DNA of 64,000 nt from Leifsonia shinshuensis (GCF_013410375.1 NZ_JACCFL010000001.1:434001-498000), one strand, 5' to 3'. Shown: positions 1-9,120, counted from the first letter of the stretch. Notes: generated from the letters alone by a model not told the origin. Numbers and translations: made by a program.

Positions 1-758
1 ACCAGCAGCGGCAGGGTGGCGAGCAACGAGCCCAGCATCAGGCCCGAGTAGTCGACACGGGACAGCCCGATCATCGTGTTGAGGGCGACCGGGATCGTGT
101 ACTTGTCCTCCGTGTTGAGCATCAGCAGCGGCCAGATGAACGCGTTCCACTGACTGACGAACGTGTAGATCACGAGCGCCGCCAACTGCGGCCGCGCGAT
201 CGGGAGGACGACGCGGTAGAACGTGCGCAGTTCGCCGGCGCCGTCGATGCGGGCCGCCTCCACGATCGTGTCGGGGAAGTCGAGGAACGCCTGGCGCATC
301 AGGAAGATCCCGAACGCGTTCGCGAGGAACGGCAGGATGACCGCCTGGTAGGTGTCGATCCAGCCGAGGCTCGCCATCATCTGGAAGAGCGGAACGAGCA
401 GCACCTGCATCGGGATCATCATGGTCCCGAGCACGACGGCGAGCAGCAGGCCGCGGCCGCGGAACCGGAACTTGGCCAGCCCGTAGCCGGCGAGGACGCT
501 CACCGCCGAGCTGAACACGGTGTAGATCACCGCGATCAGGAGGCTGTTCAGCATCACCTGACCGAATCCCGTCTGCTCCTGCAGCCGGGCCAGGTTCGCC
601 CAGAGCTGGCTGCCCGGGAGGATCGGCAGCGGCCGCGCGAACAGGTCGGCGGTCGTGTGCGTGGAGGCCGTCAGCATCCAGAGGAACGGCACGACGCTGA
701 GGACGGCGCCGGCGGCGAGCAGGACGTAGACGGGGACGTGGCGCAGCGCGCGGATCAC
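1..758 (-). CDS. Carbohydrate ABC transporter permease, MalG type (partial, C-terminus cut by window edge)
   Basis: Inner-membrane permease of a sugar ABC importer. The reading frame starts at GTG (758-756), overlapping the TGA of the upstream permease by four bases (GTGA), so the two are translationally coupled. About 252 residues are visible. The first membrane segment is near residues 8-25, and the cytoplasmic EAA loop reads EAARIDGAGE with a downstream LP-x-ARP segment, the site that contacts the ATPase. The last membrane segment or segments lie outside the window. It pairs with the permease at 755-1675 and the binding protein at 1678-2985. The sugar is unknown. Confidence is high for the family and low for specificity. 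Confidence 0.9.
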   Translation of the reverse strand, partial: MIRALRHVPVYVLLAAGAVLSVVPFLWMLTASTHTTADLFARPLPILPGSQLWANLARLQEQTGFGQVMLNSLLIAVIYTVFSSAVSVLAGYGLAKFRFRGRGLLLAVVLGTMMIPMQVLLVPLFQMMASLGWIDTYQAVILPFLANAFGIFLMRQAFLDFPDTIVEAARIDGAGELRTFYRVVLPIARPQLAALVIYTFVSQWNAFIWPLLMLNTEDKYTIPVALNTMIGLSRVDYSGLMLGSLLATLPLL

Positions 759-1675
759 TTCTTCTCCCTCAGAAGACGGAACTGGATGATCGAGATGACA
801 CCGGTGATGAGCACGAGCAGCCAGGCGATCGCCGACGCGTAGCCGGGGTCGAACTGCTGGAAGCCGACCTTGTACAGGTAGAGCACGGGCGTGAGGGTCG
901 CGTTGTTCGGCCCTCCGCCGGTGAGGATGACGTTCTCGTCGAACAGCTGGAGCGCGCCGATGGTCGAGGTCACCGTGGTGAACACGATCGCCGGGCGCAG
1001 CTGCGGCACGACCACCCGGGCGAAGGTCGTCCAGCGTCCGGCGCCGTCCATGCGCGCCGCCTCGTACTGCTCGGCCGGGATGCTCTGCAGGCCGGCGAGC
1101 AGGATGACCATGTTGTAGCCGGTCCACCGCCAGGTGATCGAGGCGATGAGCGCCACACGCGCCCAGAGCTCGCTGTCCAGCCAGTCCACCGGCGCGACGC
1201 CGAACAGCCCGAGCAGCTGGTTGACGGCGCCGCCGTCGGTGGTGAGCAGCACCCGGAACACCACCGAGTACGCGACGAGCGTGGTCACGGCCGGCAGGAA
1301 GTAGAGCAGCCGGAAGCCGGAGCGGAACCGGAGCCAGGTCTGGTTGAGCACGTACGCAAGCCCGAGGGCGATGCCGATCATCAGCGGCACCTGCACGAGC
1401 AGGATGAGGAACGCGTTCCCGAGGCTCGTGGCGACGAGCGGGTCGCGGAACAGCCGGACGTACTGGTCGAGGCCGACCCAGCGCAGTTCGCCGCCCTGCG
1501 TGCTGAAGAAGCTCTGCCACAGCGAGATCACGAGCGGGTACGCGAAGAAGACGGCGAACAGGACCGCGGCGGGCAGGGCAAACCAGGCGCCCGGTCGCTG
1601 GAGCCTGCGCCCCAGCGACCGTGACCCGGCGGACCGTGCCGTGCGACCCCGGGCGACCGTGTCGACGGCGACCAT
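755..1675 (-). CDS. Carbohydrate ABC transporter permease, MalF/UgpA type
   Basis: Predicted 306-residue integral membrane permease, partner of the MalG-type permease that overlaps it by four bases. It starts at ATG 1675 (MVAVDTVARG), two bases after the stop of the binding protein gene, indicating one polycistronic message. A basic N-terminal stretch precedes the first membrane helix (ALPAAVLFAVFFAYPL, about residues 35-55). The EAA loop is recognisable as EAARMDGAGR (about residue 205). The longer in-frame upstream extension runs through the binding-protein gene and is not credible. No ATP-binding subunit is encoded nearby, as is common for actinobacterial sugar importers that share an MsiK-like ATPase. 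Confidence 0.92.
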   Translation of the reverse strand: MVAVDTVARGRTARSAGSRSLGRRLQRPGAWFALPAAVLFAVFFAYPLVISLWQSFFSTQGGELRWVGLDQYVRLFRDPLVATSLGNAFLILLVQVPLMIGIALGLAYVLNQTWLRFRSGFRLLYFLPAVTTLVAYSVVFRVLLTTDGGAVNQLLGLFGVAPVDWLDSELWARVALIASITWRWTGYNMVILLAGLQSIPAEQYEAARMDGAGRWTTFARVVVPQLRPAIVFTTVTSTIGALQLFDENVILTGGGPNNATLTPVLYLYKVGFQQFDPGYASAIAWLLVLITGVISIIQFRLLREKK

Positions 1676-1677
1676 GC

Positions 1678-2985
1678 TCAGCCCGCGATCGTGCGGCCGG
1701 TGGCCGTGGCGATCTGCTGCGCAGCGTCCTTCAGCGCCGCGGCCGGATCCTTGCCGCCCAGCACGGACGCGGCGACGGCGGCGCCGACGATGTCGGTCGC
1801 CTTCGCGGTGTCGGAGGTGTACGCGATCGGCGGGATCTTCGCGGTCTGCTCGGCGAACAGCGCATAGACCTTCTGGCCGCCGAAGTACGGGTCGGGCTGC
1901 GAGAAGAAGGCGTCCTTGAGCGCGGGCAGGTACGCGGGGAAGAGCCCGTCCTTCTTCATCATCGACACCTGGTTGCCGCTGTCGGCGAGGGCGAACGAGA
2001 CGAACGAGGCCGCCAGCTGCGGGTTCTTCGCCTGCGCGGGCACCGCGAGGCTGGAGCCGCCGTTGTTGGAGGTGCGAGCGCCGCCGCTCGCGAACGCGGG
2101 CAGCTCGGTGACGCCGTACTTCCCGCTCAGCTCCGGCGCCTCGCCGGTGAGCGTGGCGGTCCACCAGACCGCCTCCGGGGTGACCGCGGAGTCGCCGTTC
2201 TTGGCGCTCGTGACGCGCGCGTCCCAGCCCTTGACGTTCTTCAGGAGGCCCTTGTCGTTGAGCTCCTTCTCCAGGGTGAGCGCGGCGACCGCCTTCGGCC
2301 CGGAGACCGTGATGCGGCCCTTCGCGTCGAACAGGCCGGAGCCCTGCTGCTGGAGGAGCATCTGGAAGAGGCCGCCGGTCGCGACGTCAGCGGTCACCAG
2401 CGTGTGGCCGGTCGCCGTCTTGATCTTCTCGCCCGCGCCGACCAGGTCGTCCCAGGTGCCGAGCGAGGCGGGGTCGACGCCGGCCTGCTGCAGGTAGTCG
2501 GAGCGGTAGAAGAGGCCGACCGTGCCGGAGTCCCAGGGCGCGGCCTTGATCGCGCCGGAGGCGTCGGTGGCCGCCGCCCACTTGGACGGGTCGAAGTCGG
2601 CCTTCTTGCCGCCGATCACCGGGGTGAGATCGATGAAGCCCTTCGGGAACTGGGTGAGGTAGCCCGGGGTGTGGTCGGTCTCCATCGTCACGACGTCCGG
2701 CAGGCCGGTGCCCGCCTGGAGGCCGACCGAGAGCTTGTCGTAGGCGTTGTCGTAGCCGACGTCGACCACCTTCACCGTCGTGCCGGGGTGCTTGTGCTGG
2801 TACTCGCCCGCGAGCCGCTTGAGCGCGGTCGCCGCGGCGTCCCAGGACCAGACGGTGATCGTGCCGGACGGCGTGGCGTTCGGGTCGAGCTTCGCGGGAC
2901 CGGAGGCGGGGGAGCCGGCCATCGCACAGCCGGTGAGGGCGAGGATGGCGGCGGCCAGCGGGACGAGGGTGCGCAGGCGTTTCAT
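1678..2985 (-). CDS. Extracellular solute-binding lipoprotein of sugar ABC importer
   Basis: Predicted 435-residue family 1 extracellular solute-binding protein. The N-terminus MKRLRTLVPL...LALTGCAM is a lipoprotein signal peptide with lipobox LTGC. The mature part starts GTITVWSWD, and the body carries typical binding-protein features (KGFIDLTPVIG, WDSGTVGLFYRSD). Start ATG 2985 is preceded by an AAAGGAG ribosome-binding site. It is 98 bp downstream of the glycosidase gene and immediately upstream of its two permeases. The ligand cannot be told from sequence; a glycoside related to the substrate of the adjacent GH63-like enzyme is an inference. Confidence 0.92.
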   Translation of the reverse strand: MKRLRTLVPLAAAILALTGCAMAGSPASGPAKLDPNATPSGTITVWSWDAAATALKRLAGEYQHKHPGTTVKVVDVGYDNAYDKLSVGLQAGTGLPDVVTMETDHTPGYLTQFPKGFIDLTPVIGGKKADFDPSKWAAATDASGAIKAAPWDSGTVGLFYRSDYLQQAGVDPASLGTWDDLVGAGEKIKTATGHTLVTADVATGGLFQMLLQQQGSGLFDAKGRITVSGPKAVAALTLEKELNDKGLLKNVKGWDARVTSAKNGDSAVTPEAVWWTATLTGEAPELSGKYGVTELPAFASGGARTSNNGGSSLAVPAQAKNPQLAASFVSFALADSGNQVSMMKKDGLFPAYLPALKDAFFSQPDPYFGGQKVYALFAEQTAKIPPIAYTSDTAKATDIVGAAVAASVLGGKDPAAALKDAAQQIATATGRTIAG

Positions 2986-3002
2986 GGGACTCCTTTGTCG
3001 TC

Positions 3003-3041
3003 GGAACGTGTGTTGGAACGAGAAATGGAACGGATGGAACG
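3003..3041. promoter_or_regulatory. Four direct GGAACG repeats before the second binding-protein gene
   Basis: The hexamer GGAACG occurs at 3003, 3015, 3027 and 3036 (spacing 12, 12 and 9 bp), read as CGTTCC on the coding strand, just upstream of the ribosome-binding site of the binding protein at 2985. This is the only non-coding gap inside the seven-gene array. It could be an internal regulator site or an mRNA processing signal. No -10 box is obvious. Confidence 0.35.
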
Positions 3042-3082
3042 GGAGGAGCACGGGACCGCGTCGCCGGGCAGCGCCTTGGCGC

Positions 3083-4720
3083 TCAGCCGCTGACTTGCAC
3101 CGCCAGATCCACGAAGAGCGCCGCCGACCAGCCGAACGCGGTGGTCGCCCGCGGCGCCTTGGCGCCGGTCGACGGGTTGTAGTACTCGTGCGGGCCGCCG
3201 CCGTGCATGACGAGCCGCAGCGTCTCCTCGACGAGCGCCCGCGCGCGTTCGGCGTGCCCGGACACCGCCAGCCCCTCCGCCAGGAGGGCGTTGACGTTGA
3301 CCCAGACTGGGCCGCGCCACATCCGCTCGTCCGAGTAGGAGGCCTCCCGGCGTGCCACGGTCGGCACGGTCCAGGTGGTCGCGAACCGGGCCGGGTCGTC
3401 CAGTGCGGCGAGGATGCCGGCCACGTACGTCCCCGGCAGGCGACCGGTGAGCAGCGGCAGCAGTGACACGGCCGTCTCGGCGTCGATCGGGGAGCCGGCG
3501 CCGTACGAGCGGAAGTATCCCGCCGACTCGTCCCACATCGACTCCAGCAGCGAGAGCGTCCGGGCGGCCCGCTCGGCGTGACGTGAGGCGGCGTCCGCAT
3601 CGCCGACCGCGCGCGCCCGCGCCGCGAGCAGGTCGTCCTGCAGGATCAGGTAGGCCGCGAGGTCGGGCGACGCCACCGGCAGCTCGGCGTCGAAGACCGG
3701 GCTGTCGTCCAGGCCCGACGAATACGGGTGGCCGTACTCCGGCATGCCGTCGCCGTCGAGGTCGGAGCGGGCGAACCACCAGTCCTGGCTGCGGGCGACG
3801 ACCGCCCAGGCCGTGTCGAAGAACGCCGGGTCGTCCACGTAGCCTTCGAGCCGGCGCAGCGCCCACGCGGCGAGCGGCGGCTTCGTGAGCGGGATGGGCG
3901 CGCTCGGGTCGGCGATCGCCGAGCCCGCGCGGCGCAGGTTCTCGCGGTCGGCCGGCGGGAGGTCGTCGCTCGACGCGAGGATGCCCTCGTCGTGCACGAC
4001 ATCGGGGAGCTGCCCGTCGGCGCCCGGGAAGCCGAAGGCCAGCTCCAGTTGCTCCCGCGCCAGGTCGGGGCCGCCGTGCCGCAGACCGGACGCGATGAAG
4101 TAAGCGTCCCACTGCCAGAGCCCGACGTAGCCGATCTTCGAGGGCACGACCGCGCGGGCGCCGCGGCCCGGCAGCGAGACGATGTTCGCCCCGAGCACCC
4201 ACCAGCAGAACGCGGTCATGTCGGCCAGGTCGTCGCGGACCTGCGGCGTGCGGGCGAGCCAGTCGTCCCAGACCCGCGCCGTCGTCGCGAGGGCGTCGTG
4301 GTGGACGCCGTCGCGGGAGATGCCGTCCGCGGCGATCCGCACGGCGCCGTCGGCCGAGGAGAGCAGGAGGGGCGCGTCGCCCGACGGGAGCTCGACCTCC
4401 ACGGTCCAGGCTCCGTCGCCGCCGACGCTCACCGCGGACGGCCCGTCGAAGGTGAGCGTGACGCCGCCGAACCCGATGCGGTCGGGACGCACGGACGAGA
4501 CCGGAGTCGCGCGCCCGTCGCCGTCGAGGACCCGGAGCGTCCGCACCAGCACGCAGTCGTCCAGGTCGCGCTCGTACTCCGCGAGCCGGATCGTGAGGGC
4601 GTCCCCCTCCCGGAACACCAGGATCCGCGACCCCGGCAGCGTGAACGGCGCCGACACCAGGTCGAGGAAAGGCGCCACGCGGTCGCCGACGGCTCGCGGA
4701 TCGGCCACGAGCCCGCTCAC
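3083..4720 (-). CDS. GH63-like (alpha/alpha)6 glycoside hydrolase
   Basis: Predicted 545-residue cytoplasmic glycosidase (no signal peptide). An N-terminal beta-rich region of about 170 residues is followed by an (alpha/alpha)6 toroid with GH63/mannosylglycerate-hydrolase-like signatures: YVGLWQWDAYF, MPEYGHPYSSGLDDSP, RMWRGPVWVNVN and HEYYNPSTG. By family analogy the Asp and Glu in these blocks are the catalytic acid and base. Start GTG 4720 overlaps the TGA of the upstream permease (GTGA). Its position between two ABC cassettes suggests intracellular cleavage of an imported glycoside. Candidates include glycosyl-glycerate type solutes or alpha-glucosides/mannosides; specificity is not decided. 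Confidence 0.85.
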   Translation of the reverse strand: MSGLVADPRAVGDRVAPFLDLVSAPFTLPGSRILVFREGDALTIRLAEYERDLDDCVLVRTLRVLDGDGRATPVSSVRPDRIGFGGVTLTFDGPSAVSVGGDGAWTVEVELPSGDAPLLLSSADGAVRIAADGISRDGVHHDALATTARVWDDWLARTPQVRDDLADMTAFCWWVLGANIVSLPGRGARAVVPSKIGYVGLWQWDAYFIASGLRHGGPDLAREQLELAFGFPGADGQLPDVVHDEGILASSDDLPPADRENLRRAGSAIADPSAPIPLTKPPLAAWALRRLEGYVDDPAFFDTAWAVVARSQDWWFARSDLDGDGMPEYGHPYSSGLDDSPVFDAELPVASPDLAAYLILQDDLLAARARAVGDADAASRHAERAARTLSLLESMWDESAGYFRSYGAGSPIDAETAVSLLPLLTGRLPGTYVAGILAALDDPARFATTWTVPTVARREASYSDERMWRGPVWVNVNALLAEGLAVSGHAERARALVEETLRLVMHGGGPHEYYNPSTGAKAPRATTAFGWSAALFVDLAVQVSG

Positions 4721-5586
4721 CGTCCGCCCAGCCCGGACGCCGCCATGCTGTTGAGGATGCGGCGCTGGCCGATCACGAACGCGATCAGCATCGGGATCGT
4801 CGCGATCGCGGAGGCCGCCATGATGAGGCCGTAGTTCACCGAGCCGAACTGGCCGCGGAAGCTCTGCAGCAGCAGCGGAACCGTGAACAGGTCCTGCGTG
4901 TTGAGGATCACCAGCGGCAGCAGGAAGTTGTTCCAGGTGCTGAGCGCCACGATGATCGCCAGCGCGCCGAGTCCCGGCCGGAGATTGGGGAGGATGATGC
5001 TCCAGAAGATCCGCCAGCGGCCGGCGCCGTCGACGATCGCGGCCTCCTCGAGCTCCTTCGGCAGCGACAGCACGAACTGGCGCATCAGGAACACCGCGAA
5101 CGGATTGGCGAGCGCGGCCGGCACGATCAGGGCGAGGTGCGAGTCCACCCAGCCGAGTTTCGCCATCAGGAAGTAGAACGGGATCAGGGTCACCTGCATC
5201 GGGATCATCTGCGTCGCCAGGAAGACGACGAACAGCACCCGGCTGCCGCGGAAGGGGATGCGTGCGAAGGCGTACCCGGCCATCGCGGCGGTCACGAGCG
5301 TGCCGGCGACGACGAGCACGGCGATGTAGATCGTGTTCCAGTAGGCGGTGCCGAACGGCACGTCGTTCCAGGCGTCCACGTAGTTCTGCAGCGTGAACGG
5401 CTGCGGCCAGAAGCTCAGCGGGTCGTTGAGCAGCTGCGGCAGCGACTTGAACGACGTGATCAGCATCCACAGGAACGGGAACACCATCGCGATCCCGCCG
5501 GCGAGCAGCACGAGGTGGAGGACGGCCTTGCGGGCGCGGGCGGCGCCGCGGCCGGTGCGCGGCGTCCGGAGCTCTGCGGCGGTCAT
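4717..5586 (-). CDS. Carbohydrate ABC transporter permease, MalG type
   Basis: Predicted 289-residue inner-membrane permease. A basic N-terminus is followed by the first helix (VLHLVLLAGGIAMVFPFLWML, about residues 22-42), periplasmic SFKSLPQ, and several further helices. The EAA loop reads EEAAIVDGAGRWR. Start ATG 5586 overlaps the stop of the upstream MalF-type permease (ATGA), and its own stop overlaps the GTG of the glycosidase, so permease and hydrolase are likely co-translated. It completes the first importer of the block. Confidence 0.93.
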   Translation of the reverse strand: MTAAELRTPRTGRGAARARKAVLHLVLLAGGIAMVFPFLWMLITSFKSLPQLLNDPLSFWPQPFTLQNYVDAWNDVPFGTAYWNTIYIAVLVVAGTLVTAAMAGYAFARIPFRGSRVLFVVFLATQMIPMQVTLIPFYFLMAKLGWVDSHLALIVPAALANPFAVFLMRQFVLSLPKELEEAAIVDGAGRWRIFWSIILPNLRPGLGALAIIVALSTWNNFLLPLVILNTQDLFTVPLLLQSFRGQFGSVNYGLIMAASAIATIPMLIAFVIGQRRILNSMAASGLGGR

Positions 5587-6563
5587 GCTGCACCATCCTC
5601 GTAGTGGACGAACTTCTTCTGCGCGGTGAACTGGATGCCCGTGATGATCAGCGTGATGACCAGCAGGATGATGGACGCCGCGCTCGCGGGGCCGAACTGG
5701 AACTTCCCGAAGCCCAGGTCGTAGATGTGGTAGACGATCGTCCGGGTCGCGTTGTCGGGACCGGCGTTCGCCGTGAGGATGAAGACGGTGTCGAAGGTCT
5801 GCAGCGAGCTGATGAACGCGATGACCGTCGAGAAGAAGATGATCGGCGACAGCAGCGGCAGCCGCACCCGGAAGAACAGGGTGAGCGCCCCTGCGCCGTC
5901 GAGCCGGGCGGCCTCGATGACCGCGGGCGAGATGTTCTGGAGTCCGGCCAGGAAGATGATGACGTTGAGTCCGACCGACGACCAGATGGTCACGATGCAG
6001 ACCGCGAGCAGCGCCAGGTGCGGGTCGCCCAGCCAGTCCGGCGGCGCGATGTGGAAGACGGAGGCGATGAATCCGCTGATCACGCCGTCCTTGCGGAAGA
6101 GCTGCTGCCAGATCATCGCGACCGCCACGGAGGAGGTGACGACCGGCGCGAAGAACAGGATGAGGTAGAGCGTCCGGGTCTTGAGGCGCTCCAGCGCGAC
6201 GGCGAGGACGACCGCGAGGCCGAGGCCGATCGGCACGGTGATGAGCGCGATCAGGAGGGTGTTGAGGATGGCGCGCCCGAACAGCGGGTCGGTGAGCTCC
6301 GTTTTGAAGTTGTCGAAGCCGACCCAGCTGAGGTCATTGAGCCCGTCCCAGTGCGCGAAGGCGAGCACCATGCTCGCCACGAACGGCACGACGACGAAGA
6401 GCGCCATCCCGAGCAGCTGCGGGCCGACGAAGACGTAGCCCCAGCGCCGGTCGCGGCGCCGCCAGGCGGACTCCTTGCGGAGCCCGCCCGGCGTCGCGGG
6501 GACGGCGCCGGCCTCGGCGAGGACTGCTGCTTCGGCCACGGCCTGCTGACCCACTGCGCTCAC
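5583..6563 (-). CDS. Carbohydrate ABC transporter permease, MalF/UgpA type
   Basis: Predicted 326-residue permease. After a cytoplasmic N-terminus of about 40 residues the first helix is YVFVGPQLLGMALFVVVPFV, and the EAA loop reads EAARLDGAGA (about residue 220). The start is GTG 6563 (VSAVGQQAVAEA), 11 bp after the binding-protein stop. Its TGA overlaps the ATG of the next permease. It is the second gene of the cassette starting with the binding protein at 7869. Confidence 0.93.
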   Translation of the reverse strand: MSAVGQQAVAEAAVLAEAGAVPATPGGLRKESAWRRRDRRWGYVFVGPQLLGMALFVVVPFVASMVLAFAHWDGLNDLSWVGFDNFKTELTDPLFGRAILNTLLIALITVPIGLGLAVVLAVALERLKTRTLYLILFFAPVVTSSVAVAMIWQQLFRKDGVISGFIASVFHIAPPDWLGDPHLALLAVCIVTIWSSVGLNVIIFLAGLQNISPAVIEAARLDGAGALTLFFRVRLPLLSPIIFFSTVIAFISSLQTFDTVFILTANAGPDNATRTIVYHIYDLGFGKFQFGPASAASIILLVITLIITGIQFTAQKKFVHYEDGAA

Positions 6564-6573
6564 GGCCGTCGCC

Positions 6574-7869
6574 TCACTTGCCGCCGGTCTTGTCGGCGAT
6601 CATCTTCGCGACGTCGTCGAGCGTGGCCTGCGTGGACTCCTTGCCCTGGTACAGCGCCAGCATCTTGTCGCTGATGTCGCTGGAGAGGCCGGGCACGGAG
6701 GCCTCGGTGGTCGGGTCCTCGAACCCGATGTCGCGCATGTCGAGCAGGGTCTGCGCGTGGGCCGGGTAGCCGTCGAGGACGACCGAGTCGGCGCCCTTGA
6801 TGGACGGGACAGCGTTGCCGCCGCCCTTCAGGCGGAAGGTCTGGCCTTCGGCCGACAGGAAGTTCGTCCAGAACGTGAATGCGGCGTCCTGGTTCTTCGT
6901 CTTGGCGTTGATCGCCAGGTAGCTGACCGCGACGCCGGTCGGGGCGGCCTTGCCGGAGGGCGTCGGCCACGGGGCGACGTCGTAGTTCTCCGGGTCGCCG
7001 GCGGCCTTGACGGTGCCGATCGTGTAGCGGCCCTGGACGAAGAAGCCGGCCTTGTGCGTGACGAACACGGAGTCCGCTCCCGCGCCGGTCGGCAGGGTGT
7101 CGGCGACGACGAAGGTGCCGTCCTGGAAGTTCTTGGCCAGCACGTCCATCGCCTTGACGCTGGTCGGGTCGGTGTTCGCGACGAACTTCCCGCTCGCGTC
7201 GAAGGCCTTGCCGCCCTGGGAGGAGATCCAGCCGTAGTGGGTGGACCAGTAGTTCCAGAACATCGATCCGGTCAGCCCGGCCGTGTGCAGCTTCTCGTTC
7301 ATGTCGAGGAAGGCGGCGGTCGTCCACTTGCCCTCGGCCGCGAGCTTCGCCGGGTCCTCGGTCACGCCGGCCTTCTTGAGGGCGGCCTTGTCGTACCAGA
7401 GGGCGTCCGGGTTGGAGTCGTTCGGCGCCGCGTAGAGCTCGTCGCCCTTCTTCGTGGCGCCGAACAGGCCCTGCGCGAAGTCGGCCGGCTTGGTCTTGCT
7501 CGCCGACGAGTTCATCAGCGAGGTGAGCGGCAGCAGCGCCTTGGAGTTGACGAACTGCCCGATCTTGTCGTCGCCGATGTAGAAGACGTCCGGGGCGGTG
7601 CCGGAGGCCAGCTGGGCGAGCAGCTTGGTGTGGTAGTCGCCGTAGTCGGCGACCGGCTGCAGCACGACCTTGATGTCGGGGTGCTGCTTCATGAACTGGG
7701 TGTCGAAGTCCTTGTACCGGGTGAGTTCCTCGGGAGTTCCCCAGGTGGACCAGACGACGGTCTTGGTTCCGGAGCCGCCGTTGCCGGAGCAGGCGGCGAG
7801 CCCGAGTGCCAATGCGGCGGCCGCCGTGATGGCCAGCGCCCTTCTCACCGTTGAGTCGACGCGAGACAT
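6574..7869 (-). CDS. Extracellular solute-binding lipoprotein of sugar ABC importer
   Basis: Predicted 431-residue binding protein and first gene of the sugar block. The signal peptide has positive residues (MSRVDSTVRR), a hydrophobic core and lipobox LAAC. The mature N-terminus TKTVVWSTWGTPEELTRY is typical of family 1 sugar-binding proteins. ATG 7869 is chosen over upstream in-frame starts because it gives a clean signal peptide and lies downstream of a GGAACGAGG ribosome-binding region and the promoter at 7946-7975. Induction by substrate through the CTGTATACAG operator is an inference. Confidence 0.93.
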   Translation of the reverse strand: MSRVDSTVRRALAITAAAALALGLAACSGNGGSGTKTVVWSTWGTPEELTRYKDFDTQFMKQHPDIKVVLQPVADYGDYHTKLLAQLASGTAPDVFYIGDDKIGQFVNSKALLPLTSLMNSSASKTKPADFAQGLFGATKKGDELYAAPNDSNPDALWYDKAALKKAGVTEDPAKLAAEGKWTTAAFLDMNEKLHTAGLTGSMFWNYWSTHYGWISSQGGKAFDASGKFVANTDPTSVKAMDVLAKNFQDGTFVVADTLPTGAGADSVFVTHKAGFFVQGRYTIGTVKAAGDPENYDVAPWPTPSGKAAPTGVAVSYLAINAKTKNQDAAFTFWTNFLSAEGQTFRLKGGGNAVPSIKGADSVVLDGYPAHAQTLLDMRDIGFEDPTTEASVPGLSSDISDKMLALYQGKESTQATLDDVAKMIADKTGGK

Positions 7870-7945
7870 GAGTACCTCGTTCCTTGAGAGTCTCTGCTGT
7901 GGGTAGTGCGTGATGCTTTGGGGTAGTGCTTGGGTGATCTGTATT

Positions 7946-7975
7946 CTGTATACAGTAGGCAGAAGACGAATGCAA
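7946..7975 (-). promoter_or_regulatory. Promoter with palindromic operator for the sugar-uptake block
   Basis: On the minus strand TTGCAT (7975-7970), a 17 bp spacer and TATACA (7952-7947) form a good sigma-70-type promoter 77 nt before the binding-protein ATG. The -10 box lies inside the perfect 10 bp palindrome CTGTATACAG (7946-7955), with a partial extra half-site GTATTCTG just beside it. A repressor bound there would block RNA polymerase. The sequence resembles GntR-family operators, but no such regulator is encoded in the window. Confidence 0.65.
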
Positions 7976-8038
7976 GTGCCGGGTGAAACCGCGGATTCAC
8001 GCCTTGCATGCGTTCCTGCCGCACGCGATGATGCGGTC

Positions 8039-9067
8039 ATGCCCGACTTCCGCCGCGTCCTCGACCTGGTGGACGCCCGCGGGGGCGCGTCGTGGCTCAC
8101 CGTCATCCACGGCGGGGAGGTCGTGCTCGACCGACGCGCCGGCTGCGACCCCGACGCACTGTTCTACACGTTCTCGGTGAGCAAGCCGTTCGTGGCGCTC
8201 GCGGTGCACCTGCTCGCCGAGCGCGGGATGCTGCGCCTCGACGATCCCGTCGCCGCGCACTGGCCCGCCTACGCGCGCGGCGGCAAGTCCGACATCACCG
8301 TCCGGCACGTGCTCTCGCACCGCGCGGGCGTCCCGTACTCGACGGGCAGCCTGCTCGGCGACACCGTGCGCATGACCGACCCGCGCCGGTCCGTCGCCGC
8401 GGCCGAGGACGCACGGCCGCGCTGGCCCGCGGGCGAGGTGGTCGGCTACCACGTGCTGAGCTACGGCTTCATCCTCGGCGAGCTGGTCCGCCGGGTCAGC
8501 GGGATGCCGGCCGAGCGGTTCATCGCCGAGAACCTGCTGCGCCCGGCCGGGCTGACCGAGACGACCCTCGGCCTCCCGGCCGGGGAGGCCGGCCGGGCCG
8601 TCCCGCTGCGGGCGCTGAGCGCTCCCGAGCGCGCCAGGACCCTCCTGTTCAATCGCCCGAGCACGCGCGCGGTGCCGGTGCCGGCCGCCGCGGTGAGCAC
8701 CAACGGCCGGGAGCTGGCCGAGTTCTACCAGCTGCTCCTCGCCGGAGGCGAGGGCGTCCTCCGCCCCGAGACGATCGCCGCAGCCCGGGCCGTCTCGAGC
8801 GACGGCGAGCCGGACCGGATCATGGGCCACCCGGTGCGCTGGGCGCACGGCTTCCAGCTGGGCGGTCCGATCGGGCTCGCCCGGCCGACCGGCTCCCGGG
8901 CCGATGCGCGCACGTTCGGGCACAACGGCAGCAGCATCTGCAACGTCTGGGCCGACCCGGTGCGCGACATCGTCGTCGCCTACCTGACCAACACCGCCGA
9001 CGAGCGCCGCCGCGCGCTCCGTCACCTCAGCGATGTCAGCGACGCGGTACTGGTGGCCTGCGGCTGA
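8039..9067 (+). CDS. Serine hydrolase, beta-lactamase/esterase EstB family
   Basis: Predicted 342-residue class C beta-lactamase-like serine hydrolase. The SxxK motif is SVSK (in FYTFSVSKPF, about residue 47) and the YxN-like motif is YHVLSYG (Tyr-x-x-Ser-Tyr, about 137). A late FGHNGSS segment corresponds to the KTG/HTG triad region. No signal peptide, so cytoplasmic esterase or peptidase activity is more likely than antibiotic resistance. ATG 8039 follows a GATGAT box by 6 nt. It is divergent from the sugar block, so the two share a 169 bp control region. Confidence 0.85.
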   Translation: MPDFRRVLDLVDARGGASWLTVIHGGEVVLDRRAGCDPDALFYTFSVSKPFVALAVHLLAERGMLRLDDPVAAHWPAYARGGKSDITVRHVLSHRAGVPYSTGSLLGDTVRMTDPRRSVAAAEDARPRWPAGEVVGYHVLSYGFILGELVRRVSGMPAERFIAENLLRPAGLTETTLGLPAGEAGRAVPLRALSAPERARTLLFNRPSTRAVPVPAAAVSTNGRELAEFYQLLLAGGEGVLRPETIAAARAVSSDGEPDRIMGHPVRWAHGFQLGGPIGLARPTGSRADARTFGHNGSSICNVWADPVRDIVVAYLTNTADERRRALRHLSDVSDAVLVACG

Positions 9068-9120
9068 GCGGGTCCAGACTTCTGGCACGGGGGCCGAGCC
9101 GCACGACCAGAGGAGGAGCG

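Noticed and set aside
1678..3600. 640-residue binding protein with long N-terminal extension
   Set aside because: The extension is antisense-like Arg/Pro-rich sequence overlapping the glycosidase; ATG 2985 has a good ribosome-binding site and signal peptide.
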